Shown here in pieces: positions 23,190 to 34,840 of a stretch of DNA of 64,000 bases (positions are counted from its first letter, which is position 1; every line of letters starts with the position of its first letter). Where the stretch lies: positions 1,240,001 to 1,304,000 of the forward strand of contig CP021231.1 in the NCBI GenBank assembly GCA_003999685.1. Reading direction: 5' to 3'. The notes under the pieces were generated by a model. It worked only from the letters and a program-made list of their open reading frames with translations. It had not been told where the DNA came from and did not search any database. Position numbers and translations under genes: made by a program. The stretch is from Taiwanofungus camphoratus (taxonomy: Eukaryota > Basidiomycota > Agaricomycetes > Polyporales > Taiwanofungaceae).

Positions 23190-25288
23190 TTAAATCGAGC
23201 TAGCAAGCGGCGTCAGGGATATTCGCGATTGCGCAAACACCAGCATCGTACCATATAGTAGGAGCCCCGCTCCGGCTAACTGCATGGAACCCGAATAGCT
23301 TGCAACTGCTTGCCAGTTGCCGCCTGTCGCATTCAAGATCGCACCCCCAATGGGAGCTCCTGCCGAATTCCCTGGATGCAAGACTGGTAAGCGGCAGCAC
23401 TGGTCTTTTGAGCATGAGCCACTCGCCGGGTAGATTGAAGAAAAGCAGCAGGCCGGATAGCCCTGCAAGGCGCCCTGAGCCATACAGACGTGCAGCTACG
23501 GCGGGCGACAGCGAGATAAAACACCCGCAGAAGAAACCGTAAAGCACAGCAAAGGCTATCTGGTGGCATAAGAGCAGCATCTCAATGAGTTAGCACTCGT
23601 ACATGCCTGTGGGACCAGCAATGCTTACTGTGCCGGCATAATTGGTGACGAAATTCCAGACGAGGATCTGCGCAAGTCCTGACATAAGAATGGCTATGAA
23701 CATGGAGTTCACGGGACCGATGCGGTCCGCGACAAATCCAGTCGATACACGACCCGTAGCCGCAGCTAAGTTAAGGACTGTCACCGGTAAAGTTGACAGC
23801 TATCGATCACGGGCAATCAAAGTGCGGTCATGGCCGAAAGTGCAGGAGAGCTCACAAAGTCGGTCATATTCGGTATTTTGTCATTAGCGAAAGTGGGTAG
23901 AAAAAATATGGGCGTGAGATAACCGCTATAAGAAAGGTCAGAGTCCTTAGCACGACAACTATTAGTCTCCATGACAAACTCACAAGACCGTAAATAGGAA
24001 ACACGACCCAAGGCTCCAGAAGACTGGGTCTCTCAAAAATGTGCGATCGAACCAGATAATCCTTGGGCGTTTCGAGGTGGGTCTTCGCTCCTTGATTATC
24101 AGGAGTCCGACGATGAAGCATACTGCATCCATGGCACTGTAGATTGCGAAAGTCTTCTTCAGGCCAAGCGAGGACAGCATTCTGTACATCACGAGAGAAG
24201 AAATGGCTCCGCCTGCGATGTCCGTCAACTCATTGTACTTTCATGAGAATATATGACCGACCGAGCGATGCTCCGGCGATGACTATTCCAGTGGCGAAGG
24301 CTCTGTATTTGAGGAACCATTGCGCAGGTAGCGCCATCTATAAATGTAGTTTCGTGAGACCGTAGCAAAATTGGATAGAAGACGTCAGACGCACTACAAG
24401 CGGAAATATAAGTGCGGCTGCTATGCCTTCCAGCAGACCCTGCAATCGACACAGATGAGATAACGTTGAAATGCGAGGAGCGTCCTGGTTCACCTGAGTG
24501 ATGAAGAACTGCCAGAGCTTTGTGCAGAATGCCGAGGCGAGCATTCCCGTGAACCAGAAAACACCGCCTGCTGCGAGAAAGGGCTAGAGGGGATGGCTCG
24601 ACTGTGATATCCTAGATTGACACCATGACCGACGAACCTTATATCCACTGCCAAGCTCGGTGATGAGAATAATATAGAAGAATATAACGATGAGAAGCGC
24701 ACAACCGGTCCCCTAGTTTTCCTGTGACCATGCTGGCCAAGGTCATTATCTGAAAGATCGATCAGTACATGCAACCCTGGAGTTTGAGTCACGCACCATT
24801 CCGGATGCGCTGCCCAAAGTGCTCAAGACTGTGCCAGATGCATTGGGAAAGAGATGTTTCTGGTAGTAAGTCTGCACCACACCCCATGCCTACCATAGTA
24901 TGAGTACATAAAGGAAGATACAGACTGGGTATCAGGGACTAATGTCTACGATGCTCACGAGCCTTCCCATTCAACGACAGACCACCACGACGGGACACAA
25001 CAGAAAAGAGGAAATCAATAACGTCGCACGGTAGTGCGCACACAGAGCAAGCACATACGACCACCCAACGGTAGTTGAAGAGAACAGAACACAACCGAGA
25101 ACAACCACCCAGCCATACCCGCCATCGGGGTATGCCTCTTCGTGTTCTACGACAGCGACAGTCTCAGCAGAACTTGACAACGGCGAGTGAGACTCCCCGT
25201 CCTCGTAAACCTTGCTCTGAGTCGTTGCTTTCGCCAAATCCGCTGGCGAGAACTCAACGTGCGTCTTTTCCGACAGAGGGGTATCCAT
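23190..25288 (-). CDS. MFS transporter, monocarboxylate-permease-like (MCT/MCH type)
   Basis: Predicted 12-helix plasma-membrane permease; substrate unknown. It starts at 25288 with an 80-residue cytoplasmic leader, then Tyr-Pro-Asp-Gly-Gly-Tyr-Gly-Trp-Val-Val-Val, the signature opening helix 1 of MCT-type carriers. Exon 1 (25055-25288) joins an exon at 24797-24889 beginning Ala-Trp-Gly-Val-Val-Gln-Thr-Tyr-Tyr. Later exons carry Phe-Trp-Phe-Thr-Gly-Met-Leu-Ala-Ser, Gly-Leu-Leu-Glu-Gly-Ile-Ala-Ala-Ala-Leu, Trp-Phe-Leu-Lys-Tyr-Arg-Ala-Phe-Ala-Thr-Gly, a mid-loop with Lys-Glu-Arg-Arg-Pro, and Gly-Arg-Val-Ser-Thr-Gly-Phe-Val-Ala-Asp-Arg-Ile-Gly. About ten exons are present; several inner boundaries (24300-24790) are not resolved. 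The last intron (23372-23426) has a GC donor, and splicing it gives Gly-Asn-Ser-Ala-Gly-Ala-Pro-Ile-Gly-Gly. Confidence 0.78.
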
Positions 25289-28065
25289 GGCCGAGACCGG
25301 GAAGAGGGGAAAGAATAACTTGACCAGGCCGGTTGCCTGGTTATATATATTCACATTATATAGGAACCTGTGACACCGATGATAAGCATCTGCGGGCGAT
25401 AGGAACCAAGACCCAAGACTCTGTGAGGTGGTTCTGCATGTAAATTTGACGTCAAGAACGCGCTGTGAAAGGGGTGTTTTTCCATCGCAGACGGACAGTC
25501 CCACCCCGCATCAATATGCGAAGGCATCAGGTGCTCGAAAATAGCCCGATGTCGGTCCGGTCCACCCCCTCCTCGGACATTCAGCCTGAGGCATTCATCC
25601 CGTCTTGAGCACCGTGGAAGAAGGTGAATGCTCGTCATCGCCACCTTGGGAAGAGCACCATCCGTTCGCTAGAACTTGAAGAGTATATGGAAATGCTGCT
25701 GCTCTTAAACCTGTACACGGTGCGTGCCAGGGTAAGTGTGGAGTGAACTTTGAAGACCTCCAAGTTTTCTCGAATCCGCGGGCTTTTTCGCCGGATAAGA
25801 ATTGTCTAGACTCTCTCACCTGCTAAAAGGCGCTAAATTGACAACGTTTCAACGAGTCACCGGAATACGAACCGTACCGTCCAATGACCAGCGGATGTCT
25901 ACGCTGAGGTGACGAGCATGCTTTTGCACTGTCATTCATAGAACACGTCTGTAAAGGACTATAGGAAGCAATGGTCGCACCAGAATCTCTATCTCAGGCT
26001 ATAACGGCAATTGTATTGGGCTAGTTGGCATTTCATACCCGCAAGTACAAAGGTTCGGGCACATCACCACCTGCCACCTCGGATAGGACTCCGATCACTC
26101 GCCATGCCAAACGCATAAGCAACCAGTGATGTGCTTGACTCCGGACCCCAAATCCCGGCAGGCCACTGAAGGTCGAAGCACCTCAACTCTCTGTACTTTC
26201 AGAGTGGTCATACTTCTGGATTTTGACGGTACTACAATGCCTGGCATACATTAGAGAACATAAGCTTGTATACAGAGAGTTCACACGCCTTGACCCCCCG
26301 GTGGCATCACTATAAGTAACAGTTTCAAAATATTGCACGTTCTGTTCAAAGGATACAGCAAAAGAAGATCCCTAGTTGTCACTAATGAGACCACATAGAC
26401 TATGAGACCTATCCCTCTTGGAAAAGATAGTGCCATTTATTACAACAAACTACTGACCTCTGGTACTTTGCCTACTTCCCACAAGTCATGATGTGTTACA
26501 GAACTCTTATTTTTGTGATCCGTCACGGTGTCTCTTGAAGGGTCCAGCTAGTGATTGCCGTAAGTTACCTACTCCCAAGCAGATCGGCAGGACATATAGG
26601 GAAAAGAGGAACGCCCAGATGAATTTTGCTAATATGCATCTCAAGGAGGCAAACAACATGTGAGGACGTGCAATCTCCACAGCCTCCTTGTCTCGGTCCG
26701 ACGGCTCGCAAATCATCAAAACCTCCAGAAGGTGCTCAATACGAGGTGGCGGCTACTGTCGTTCTGGATGTCAGACCGCAATGCATGATGTCGCATTTCC
26801 TAACCCTGTGTTAGGTAAAACTAGCGAAGCATGATGCATGAATGCCAGAGCAGGGTAACCAGCGGTGTCAACTAGTGGGTGCAAAACCAAGGACTGGGAT
26901 GGGTTGACGTGTCCTCGCAGGAAGGGGGGCACAGGAAGCGCAGGGGACTACACGAGCATCAGATAAATCAAGGCAGAAGGTTGGGTGACGATGAAAACAG
27001 CGCGGATCGTTGAACGAAAGTGAGTGCAGAAGATAGCCATGTACAGTGTGATATCACAGGTGAAGCAGATTCGCGGAGATCAGTGTCAAATGTACGAGAG
27101 ATTGTGCGAGTGTTGCAGGCTTCTGTAGCAGCTTCCAGCTCAACAACAGTTCAGGAAGAGCCTTCAAGCTTCATCGCTATAAGGAAGCGTTGGGATCTCA
27201 GGCCATGCAGCCAAAGGCGCGGAGTATCTTTGCCAAGTGTTCGCCCTCAAGTGACGCCTTAGAAAACGAAAAAAAGTTCCTCGAAGACGAATTCAGTTTC
27301 CAGATAAGACCTTGCGCCATCCTCATTCAGTCACACGTAGAATGCGCCTGGCGCGTGAGTGCTTACTACGTACTCATTTGCAAGAAGAGCGAGCTTTTGG
27401 TCGAGCGTATCCCTTAATATTTTGTCGAGATAGAATGCCTGTTACTGTGAATTCTTATTGCATGTGAAGTCGGCTGTCGTGAACATCGTGTGCTCACCGT
27501 GTCGTGCGAAGAAAATGAGCGAATTTCCAAGCCAAGCGTCCCCGCCGGCGTGAGATCATTATGGAGGTCATCGACCCATCCCCGGTTGCCACCGTCCATA
27601 CGGAAGTCAGTCCGTTATTCGGCTTGTGCAGGAAAAAGACGAAGGAGCATGATCCGCAACCCTCTGAGACTTGCTGTTTGTCTAATAGATACGTACTGGT
27701 GCGTAAGGATGCTTGATAAACGACCCCCTTGCAGCCATCCATAGCCTCGAAGCTTAGCTTACAATCAGGTATAACTGGTTGACCAACCATCAAGCAATCA
27801 AGTGCTTCCCATCAAAAGTTCTTTTGTCTGTCATGGAGAGTGATAATGACAGTGGCGATACGTCAGCGCTAGCGTTTTCGGGCAACTTGTGTACCTAAAT
27901 ATATACCTAATGATCGGTGCTATGTATAGTAAATCACGTGCTCGAGAAGTCAAAAAGGTCCCCGCAACGTACCTGCCAAACCTCGCGGTTTTTCCTCTTG
28001 CTTCCTACCACCTTCACGCCCCACGTCTCCCCTCTACCAGTGCCCCTTTGTCACCCTCAGCCAGA
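25289..28065. other. 2.8 kb gap without a convincing gene
   Basis: All open frames are short and lack family features; a 70-codon minus frame at 26507-26719 has one hydrophobic stretch but no partner exons. The stretch is somewhat richer in AT and carries no obvious repeat or transposon end. It may contain decayed sequence or a long regulatory region for the divergent transporter and wall-protein genes. Confidence 0.45.
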
Positions 28066-28936
28066 ATGCGTTTCGCTCTTGCTGCTCTTGCCGCCCTTCC
28101 TGTCTCTTTTGGTGTGTTCCTGCGCTGTTCGTGTTCAAGTTTCGCCGTATCATGTTGATATTTCCTCCCGCAGCGGCCATCACCATCTCGGGCCCCTCCC
28201 AGAGCGCATACTGGTCTGTTTGTATCCTTGACTTCACATTGCTCTGACCGACATGCGTTGGTTGGCAGGGTGCAATACACGACCAATGTCATCACTTGGT
28301 CTTACACTGCGGGTGACCCAAATCCTATCGATATTCTGGTGATCAACCAGAATGACACGACCTTGAACGGCGACTTCTCTATTGCCCAATACGTCGATGT
28401 TTCGCAGGAAGTACGTATCTTCGCTCTCTGTCTCTCGCGCGCTGCTTACATTACGCGAACCATAGTCTTTCACTGTGTAAGCCTAGTTGCCGGCTCTTTG
28501 GTCTACATGCAGTAATCGTCGCTCTGTCTGCCCGTAGAACGAATGTCACTCTTGTCGTTGGCGATAATTATGCCGTGGAGTTTGTGAATCCGAACAATGG
28601 CAGCCAGGTTTACGCCAAAAGCAACGCGTTCTCCGTGAAGCCTCCTGGAAGTGAGTGCGGGTTGATATATTGTTTTCTCACTACATGTGCTCATCACGTG
28701 TGATCGCAGCTCTCGCGGCTCCCACTTCAAGTGTCTCTCCCTCGTCCACGGGATCAGCTAGCGGGTCCGCTGCTTCGAGTACCTCGCCCTCCTCCGCTAG
28801 CGGCAGCAGCAGCAGCACCTCCCCGTCTCATTCGGCCAACGCTGCATATACCGTTTCCGCCTTTGGCTCTACTCAGGGCATCCTCGGCGTCATTGCGGCT
28901 TGTGGTGTCGCCTCCCTCTCTGCCCTCTTCTTGTGA
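28066..28936 (+). CDS. Kre9/Knh1-like GPI-anchored cell-wall protein
   Basis: Extracellular wall protein related to the Kre9/Knh1 N-terminal domain linked to beta-glucan assembly. Exons 28066-28111, 28174-28213, 28269-28410, 28466-28476, 28538-28650 and 28710-28936 total 579 nt (192 residues). Residues 1-17 form a signal peptide. The Ig-like domain starts Ile-Thr-Ile-Ser-Gly-Pro and has Val-Ile-Thr-Trp-Ser-Tyr, Asp-Ile-Leu-Val-Ile-Asn, then Gln-Glu-Ser-Phe-Thr-Val and Tyr-Ala-Val-Glu-Phe-Val-Asn-Pro. Next come a Ser/Thr/Ala-rich stalk and a hydrophobic tail for GPI attachment (Ile-Leu-Gly-Val-Ile-Ala-Ala through Leu-Phe-Leu). Exon 4 is only 11 nt, yet it is needed to keep frame and supplies Ser-Phe-Thr. 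Small proteins of this type are numerous in mushrooms; a direct role in glucan synthesis is inferred only. Confidence 0.85.
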
Positions 28937-29510
28937 GCGTGAGCTCAAGGACGCTTGTAGCCCATTGTCTCTGTACCCATACCCGATGGCCTCCACCCCT
29001 TGTGCAGCCACGCCTGTTTCCATGTTGTGTTTCTGATCAGTCATCTCCGCTCGCTTGAATACGCTCGCTTGTCGTCTGTCTTGTTCTCGTTGATTGTTCA
29101 GGTTGTGTTTCTAGATACCTACATTGGGTTTGTAACTGTTACCAGATAGCGGAGTGCCCGCGTTCGTGTAGTGTCATTTCGCGTTTCAGCGATGTTATCC
29201 AACCCGGGCTATACCATTTTGTTATTTACGGACTTATATAGAGACATGTCGATGTGTGTTGCCGTTATTATCTGAGAGAAGACGATGTTGGTTTCCAGAT
29301 AAGACAAGTAGTGAGGGTCTTGTCGGCACGTATGCAAGAATGTGTCGGAATGGGTCTACGCTTATACACAATGGGGATACACTACGAAATACAAAGTCAG
29401 GATGCCGAAAATGGTACCTCCTGCACGTAATGCGAACAGCGTATCAATGTCAGATTTCCTTCTGCGTACATCTGATGTCACGAAGAAGGCGTGCGTGGTA
29501 AACGCGACCC
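28937..29510. other. convergent intergenic spacer
   Basis: Holds the 3' ends of the wall-protein gene (+) and the F-box/LRR gene (-). No gene seen. Confidence 0.5.
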
Positions 29511-31731
29511 TCACGACTCCAGCCCCGTCATGTCGTAATCCATCGGCACGTCCTTTCTCTCCATCCATGCTGCATCCTCACCCCCGAGGTCCACGCCCTT
29601 CCCACAGTCCAGCCTGCGCCGTGCAGGCAGCTCCTTGAGCTCCACCCCCCGAGGGAGCCCTGCTGTATGCTCGCCGTCCCCCTTGGATCCGCGGACCACG
29701 ACATAGTGTTCGCCATGCCAGCCGACGAAGTCCAGCGTGGGCAGCGCAAGAGCGATGCTGAGGGCATTGGAGGTCCAGAGGGCGGTCTGCAGCTGGAAGT
29801 CCTTCTCGGAGAGGAGGTTGGGCTGCGGGCGGTGCGAGGAGCGCGAGCGGAGGTGCAGCATTGCCAGCCATGGGAACGCACGGAAGGCGGGCGCATATTC
29901 GTCCTGTGGGGTTGGAATCGTTATACTGCGAGTCGACGAGGAGGGGACAACGGGGACACACCATCGGTACCGTCGACACGGCCGTCGCGACATGCAGCGC
30001 AACCATCTCTTTTGGGATCGCCAGAATCAGCGCATTCAGCGCGTCGCGGCACAGATTAACCATGCGGACGCGCAGCACACGGAGGCCCGTCAGGCCGGGC
30101 AGCACGCCCTGCACGAGCTCCCACGGGCAGTTCCCCAGGTCGAGTCTCCGCAGGCGCGGGCGCTCGCGCAGGAACTCGACCACGGAGCGGAACAGCGCGC
30201 AGTTATCGCCGTGCCCGACCAGCGCGCAGCGGAACGCCTCGAGGCGCGGCAGCACGGTGTGCGCGCCCGCGACGACGTGGTCGCCCGCGAACACGACGCG
30301 CGCCGCGGCGGGCTCCTCGAACGTGCCGTGCAGCGTGAGCGCGCGCAGCGCGGGCGCGTGCGCGATGCGCGCGAGCACGAGCGGCGAGATGCGCGTGTCG
30401 ACGAGGTCGAGGTGCGTCAGGCTCCGGACGGTGGCGGACTGGAAGGCGAGGTCCCACGAGTGCGTGCGCTGCAGGTGCGCGCCGAGCGTCAGGCGCCGCA
30501 GCGTGCCCGCGTTCCGGTCGAGCACCGTGCGCACCTCGCCCATGTCTGCGAAGCCGTCGTCGTCTTCGGCCCGCAGGCAGAAGGAGCGGAGGTTGCAGAA
30601 GGCGGACTGCGGGCGGGGGACGTCAGTACAAATGCTCTCTGCTGATGGCAAGGAGGGGGGACGCACTACACCGACGGCGTCAAAGTGCCAGCCGATGAGA
30701 CCGAGGCTCTGCAGATGGGGATGGCTAGCTAGCACTGCTTGTACCATGTCTGCGCGCATTTCTGGGTAGCCGATCCACTCGAATTCACGGAGTGCTTTGA
30801 ATGCGGGTAAAGCGGAGCGGAACAACCCTGAACAAACGACCGTCAGCCTACTGTGCCTTCCAACGGCCTTCTGACCTACTCAACATGAGGTCGAGCATGT
30901 CGCCCTCCTCGTACGCCCAGTGCAGTCTCAGAGTCTTTACCCGATTAGCAAAGACCGAATCTGCCTTCACTCGGTCAAAAATATCTAGACCGCGATTGAC
31001 ATTCTCCTGGTCTTCACCAAAATACACATCGATGGTGCGAAAAATGAGCTGGGCAGCGATGTTGCGGTGGAATGCAGACACGAATAGCCATGTGCGCAGG
31101 TGATAGCGAGGGATGAAAGAAGCGATATGTTCCCAGATTTCTGGGGGAGCGCGCTGTGAGGCGGACTCACTCGCAAACTGGATCTACGTATGAAATGTTC
31201 AAAGTAGGGGAAGACGTAAGACCATGCACCTGAAAATCAGGACACCATGGTGTTATGATGAACAGTGGACTTACAATATTCCCCCGGTGTAAATGCGCCT
31301 GCAAGCCCCCATTTGTGGGATCAAGTCTTGCGACAGCTTGTAAATCTACAAACTAATTCTGAGCTACTTCTCCGAGCCCATAAAACGAGCGACACACCCT
31401 GCTGCGCTTGAAGGAGGAGTCTTTCTCCCGCCGCCCGTCTTGCATTCCCCCGAGCCAGCAAAGCCCTGACCATGTCTGTCTTTGCCAGGCTAGGCGTACG
31501 CATACAGACATCTAGGAAGCTCTCTACTTCACCGCCATATCTGACAAGATGAGAAGTTGCAGTCAGTCGTGCGACCTGTCTGCTCGACCAATTGCACACT
31601 ACACACTTTCCTGCCTCAATAAGAGAGAGGGACGTCTCCAGCAACAGACTGGCTTTACTCTCTTGAGATAGGGATTCGACTGCGCCGAAGAGGGTCGCGG
31701 TGAGCTCGTCCTGGACGAGTCGGGTGGCCAT
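29511..31731 (-). CDS. F-box protein with N-terminal TPR-like helices and leucine-rich repeats
   Basis: Putative SCF ubiquitin-ligase receptor. Exons 31607-31731, 31398-31540, 31275-31345, 30880-31183, 30667-30827, 29962-30606 and 29511-29903 total 1842 nt (613 residues). Residues 1-115 are helical, with a TPR-like unit (Ala-Leu-Leu-Ala-Arg-Gly-Asn-Ala-Arg-Arg-Ala-Ala, then Asp-Leu-Gln-Ala-Val-Ala-Arg-Leu-Asp-Pro-Thr-Asn). The F-box follows (Pro-Pro-Glu-Ile-Trp-Glu-His-Ile-Ala-Ser-Phe-Ile-Pro, ending Ser-Ala-Phe-His-Arg). Next is a block typical of this mushroom family (Asp-Val-Tyr-Phe-Gly-Glu and Leu-Arg-Leu-His-Trp-Ala-Tyr-Glu-Glu-Gly-Asp-Met). At least seven irregular LRRs follow (Leu-Arg-Arg-Leu-Asp-Leu-Gly-Asn type). 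The 29962-30606 exon is extremely GC-rich, which creates long open frames on the other strand. Confidence 0.82.
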
Positions 31732-33065
31732 GATTTGGGCAGGCGTGTCGGTGGTGGGAAGCCATGTCCAGCGGCGAGGAATGCTCCTTTGTCGGTTGCC
31801 AATGTGCCGGGTCGCCCAGAGGAGTGGGTGCGGGCAGGCAACAGGCGGGTGATTGGTTGTACCCGATCCCAGGCTCGAGCAAGTCAATTGCGGAGGTGGT
31901 GTGCTCACGGTCCTCCCGTGCAGCCGTCCTGGTGGGCAGGCGCCTCAACCATGAATTTCTCCCGGCAACCCGTTCCATCGTGTTCACAGCAAGTTCAGCC
32001 TGAGCTTTCCTCCCAAACGCGCCCAACAGAAGTATGACTTTAGGGCTGCCGTTTTTGTCTCGTTTCCCGAATACATGAGGTTGCAACGTTCAACATGATA
32101 TCATTGGACGTGTAGATGACATTTCATTTTAGAACAATTTTCACAGCAATTCCTCAGTGGGTTCGGTAGAATCACGCGAGAGCTACTGACCGGTGCAATC
32201 CATGAAACGTACGTACTGTCATGATATTGTCCAATGGATGACCTGAGCCTCCAGCAACGGGAAATTATACAACTATCGTATCATCCGAGAATGGTTGTGG
32301 TATTCATGTGTCTTGTCTTGATGAGAGCTTCCTCGGCTCTGGGCAAATGTCCATGTCCATGTTCACTTTCGAATACACCAGCCGTTATGTCAGGTGTGTC
32401 TACTGTGCTCTGCACCTGTGATGCAGCGCAGAAAACAGCGGCATGCAATGTAGTTGTCTAGCACTTGCTGGTCGAAGCCATCATTATCAAGACACATTCC
32501 CTTGCGAGTGTCACTGACGCCATCAATCGCCTCCGCCACCACCAATTCATACAGTACCATTTACAATGGCACACTTATGTACCTCGTACGTTTCTTTTCC
32601 ATCTCGCCTGTGTCACGACTGAACTTACAGGCAGGCAGATCCGACATCGCCTCTCAGTGGAACACGATTGCGGTGACAATAGTCTTGATATCGGAAGACT
32701 CGAGCCAGCCGACCACCTCGATTCACGTCCTGACATCTTCAAACGGGCGCTAGACACAAGTTGGTGAGTTTGGTCTACATACCTTGATCGAGTGCGAGTA
32801 GAGGCGCCGGCCAAGACAATTCAGATACCGTGCAGTCCTTGACGATGCCAGGAGCGATGCCAGGAGCAATTCGAGGAATAACACATCACTTACAATTGGG
32901 TCCTGCGGTCGCTTCCCCACTCAAGAACATCTTATGCAAGCCTATATCGACACAGCGGAGAACAGGATATACACTACACTTTTCGTAATTTACACTCTGA
33001 TTACTTCTTCATATACACACCGTGCCCGCATCACTCTCACCTGCAGAACGGCTGGCATCCCAGAC
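31732..33065. other. intergenic, no convincing gene
   Basis: Frames on both strands up to about 140 codons occur near 31.7-32.1 kb, but they overlap the F-box gene's first exon or lack features. A small hydrophobic frame at 32234-32461 contains a Cys-Pro-Cys-Pro-Cys run and is probably chance. Confidence 0.4.
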
Positions 33066-34502
33066 TCATCTCGAGCTTGACAGCTGGACGCCTCCCTCCG
33101 CCTGCGCTTTCTTGTATAGTAGCTCTACCTCTGGCTTGATACTCGCAAGCATATCTGCAGTCGTCTTCGTCGGCTTCCACCCGATCGACCGCCCACGGTC
33201 CGCCCGGCAGCGCGAGTTCGTCCCACTGTAATTCCCTGCCGCCTAGGAATCAAAGTGAGCATGCGCCGTGCACTAGGGTCTAGACACAACGACGTACCTC
33301 CGATCCGAAGTACTTGATGAGCTCCTCCGTCGTGAACGGCGTGGGCTCCTCGCTCTTACTCACACGCAGCTCAACGAGGGCCTGCGCAATCGCCTTGCCG
33401 ATATCGTACCACGTATGCTCGCCGTTCTCGCCAAAGTAGAAGCCGGCGCGCCCGTGCCCGACGCCCTCCGGGTCCTTCGTGACCGCGTCAAACAGCACGA
33501 CGTACAGGTCCGCGACTGCGCCGACGGCGGCAGAGTCAGCAGGCGGCAAGAACGCGAGGGGGTTGAACACGCACCGTCGTCGATGTGCACGTCCGGCCAG
33601 ATGGCCTTGCCTGCGCCGACCACCCCGCCCTGCTTCCTGTCGATGGACGCCTTGATCAAGTTCGGGATCTGGATCGATTGCGGGTTGGAGATCCCCGCGT
33701 CGACAAGGGGCCCGGAGGCGAACCCGTAGATCGTCGACGGCAGGATGATGTAGGTTCGTGCGTAACCTGCTACAAGTCAGTCCGGCGTCGAGCCAGCTGG
33801 AGGAACGAACCGACCTTGTTGATCGGCATCGACGACGGCGAGGTCAACGTTGCGATGCACGGCAGTATCGGGAATCGACTCGATCTGTGCGACGTTCGTG
33901 TCCGAGTAGATCACGTCGGTGGCGTACATGCCCTTTGCATGGTCGGTGAGAACGCCTGCAATGGAGTCATATTTTGCAGTTGAGTGATGAATGCGGAGAC
34001 AACGAGGGCGGATACATCACCTGTGCCAGATGTATGGATGAGAATAGGCAGATCGCCAACCGATGCATGCCGCTTCCTCAAACCGGCCAAGACGGCCTGA
34101 ATCGCAGGTAGATCATCCGCGTCCGCCTAACCACCTTCGGGTGAGCTGACGCTCATCGAGTGCTATGCCGGTCTGTATGCGGAGCACTCACGCAGGAGAA
34201 GACGACATGGGCTTGTTCCGACAAAGCCTCCAGCTTGTCCAGATCCGCGTGAGAGCCGACCACGGCCTTCACGCCAAACGATTCGAAGCGCTTGGCCTTG
34301 TCCGCGTTGCGCACGAGGACGGTGATGTCGAACGTGTTCGCGCTAGGGTGGCGGAGGAGGCGAGTCAGGACAGAACCGCCGATATAGCCTGTCGGTCACA
34401 TGTGGATGGGAGCTTTCTCCTCCAATCCATGTTTGCAACTGCGCGAAGGAGCTTACCTGTTGCGCCAAGTAAGAAGATGGAGGTCTTTGAGCTGCTCGAC
34501 AT
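33066..34502 (-). CDS. NAD(P)-binding Rossmann-fold protein, atypical extended SDR/NmrA-like
   Basis: Likely oxidoreductase or redox sensor; substrate unknown. Exons 34457-34502, 34192-34388, 34021-34126, 33815-33955, 33575-33766, 33298-33515 and 33066-33242 give 358 residues. The nucleotide motif Gly-Ala-Thr-Gly-Tyr-Ile-Gly-Gly-Ser begins at residue 13 and is completed by the first splice. Further family marks are Val-Leu-Val-Arg-Asn-Ala-Asp-Lys-Ala (cofactor-specifying loop; the Arg suggests NADP), Ile-His-Thr-Ser-Gly-Thr, and Ile-Leu-Pro-Ser-Thr-Ile-Tyr-Gly. A classical Tyr-x3-Lys pair is not evident, so catalysis may be altered. The C-terminal part contains Gly-Trp-Lys-Pro-Thr-Lys, as in related fungal proteins. 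Short introns of 54-70 bp, all with GT-AG borders. Confidence 0.82.
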
Positions 34503-34840
34503 GATAGCTTAGTGTGACTAGCTGATCCACCGAGGAGGTGCTTTATATCATTATGGCCCGGAAGATGTGATCATGCGTTGTATGGTTTCTCGATACTTCG
34601 AAGCGGCTTCATAAGCAAGCCGTTCTAGCCTCCGTTGTGCAATAGAATCGATCAATTTCGACATGAGCCACTGCCAATAGAGCTACCTAATCCAAAGAGC
34701 ACATTCCAAAAAAGAAAGGTCCTGGCCTTGGGATGTGTTTTCGTAAAAGCGCCCATTGAGCTTACTGTGTAAAGCCAATCTCACGGCAATCAGGGCAGAC
34801 AAGAAGCTCGGTATTGAACCCCCTTGGAGCGGTGGTCACC
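34503..34840. promoter_or_regulatory. divergent promoter region
   Basis: The SDR-like gene (-) and the beta-lactamase-fold gene (+) start in opposite directions across 338 bp. Shared control is possible; no defined element recognised. Confidence 0.4.

Noticed and set aside
26507-26719. 70-codon minus frame with a hydrophobic segment
   Set aside because: No ATG context, partner exon, signal peptide pattern or recognisable family.
29667-30769. long + strand frames of up to 302 codons opposite the F-box/LRR gene
   Set aside because: They are shadows caused by the very GC-rich LRR exon; compositionally biased in Arg and Ala with no domain.
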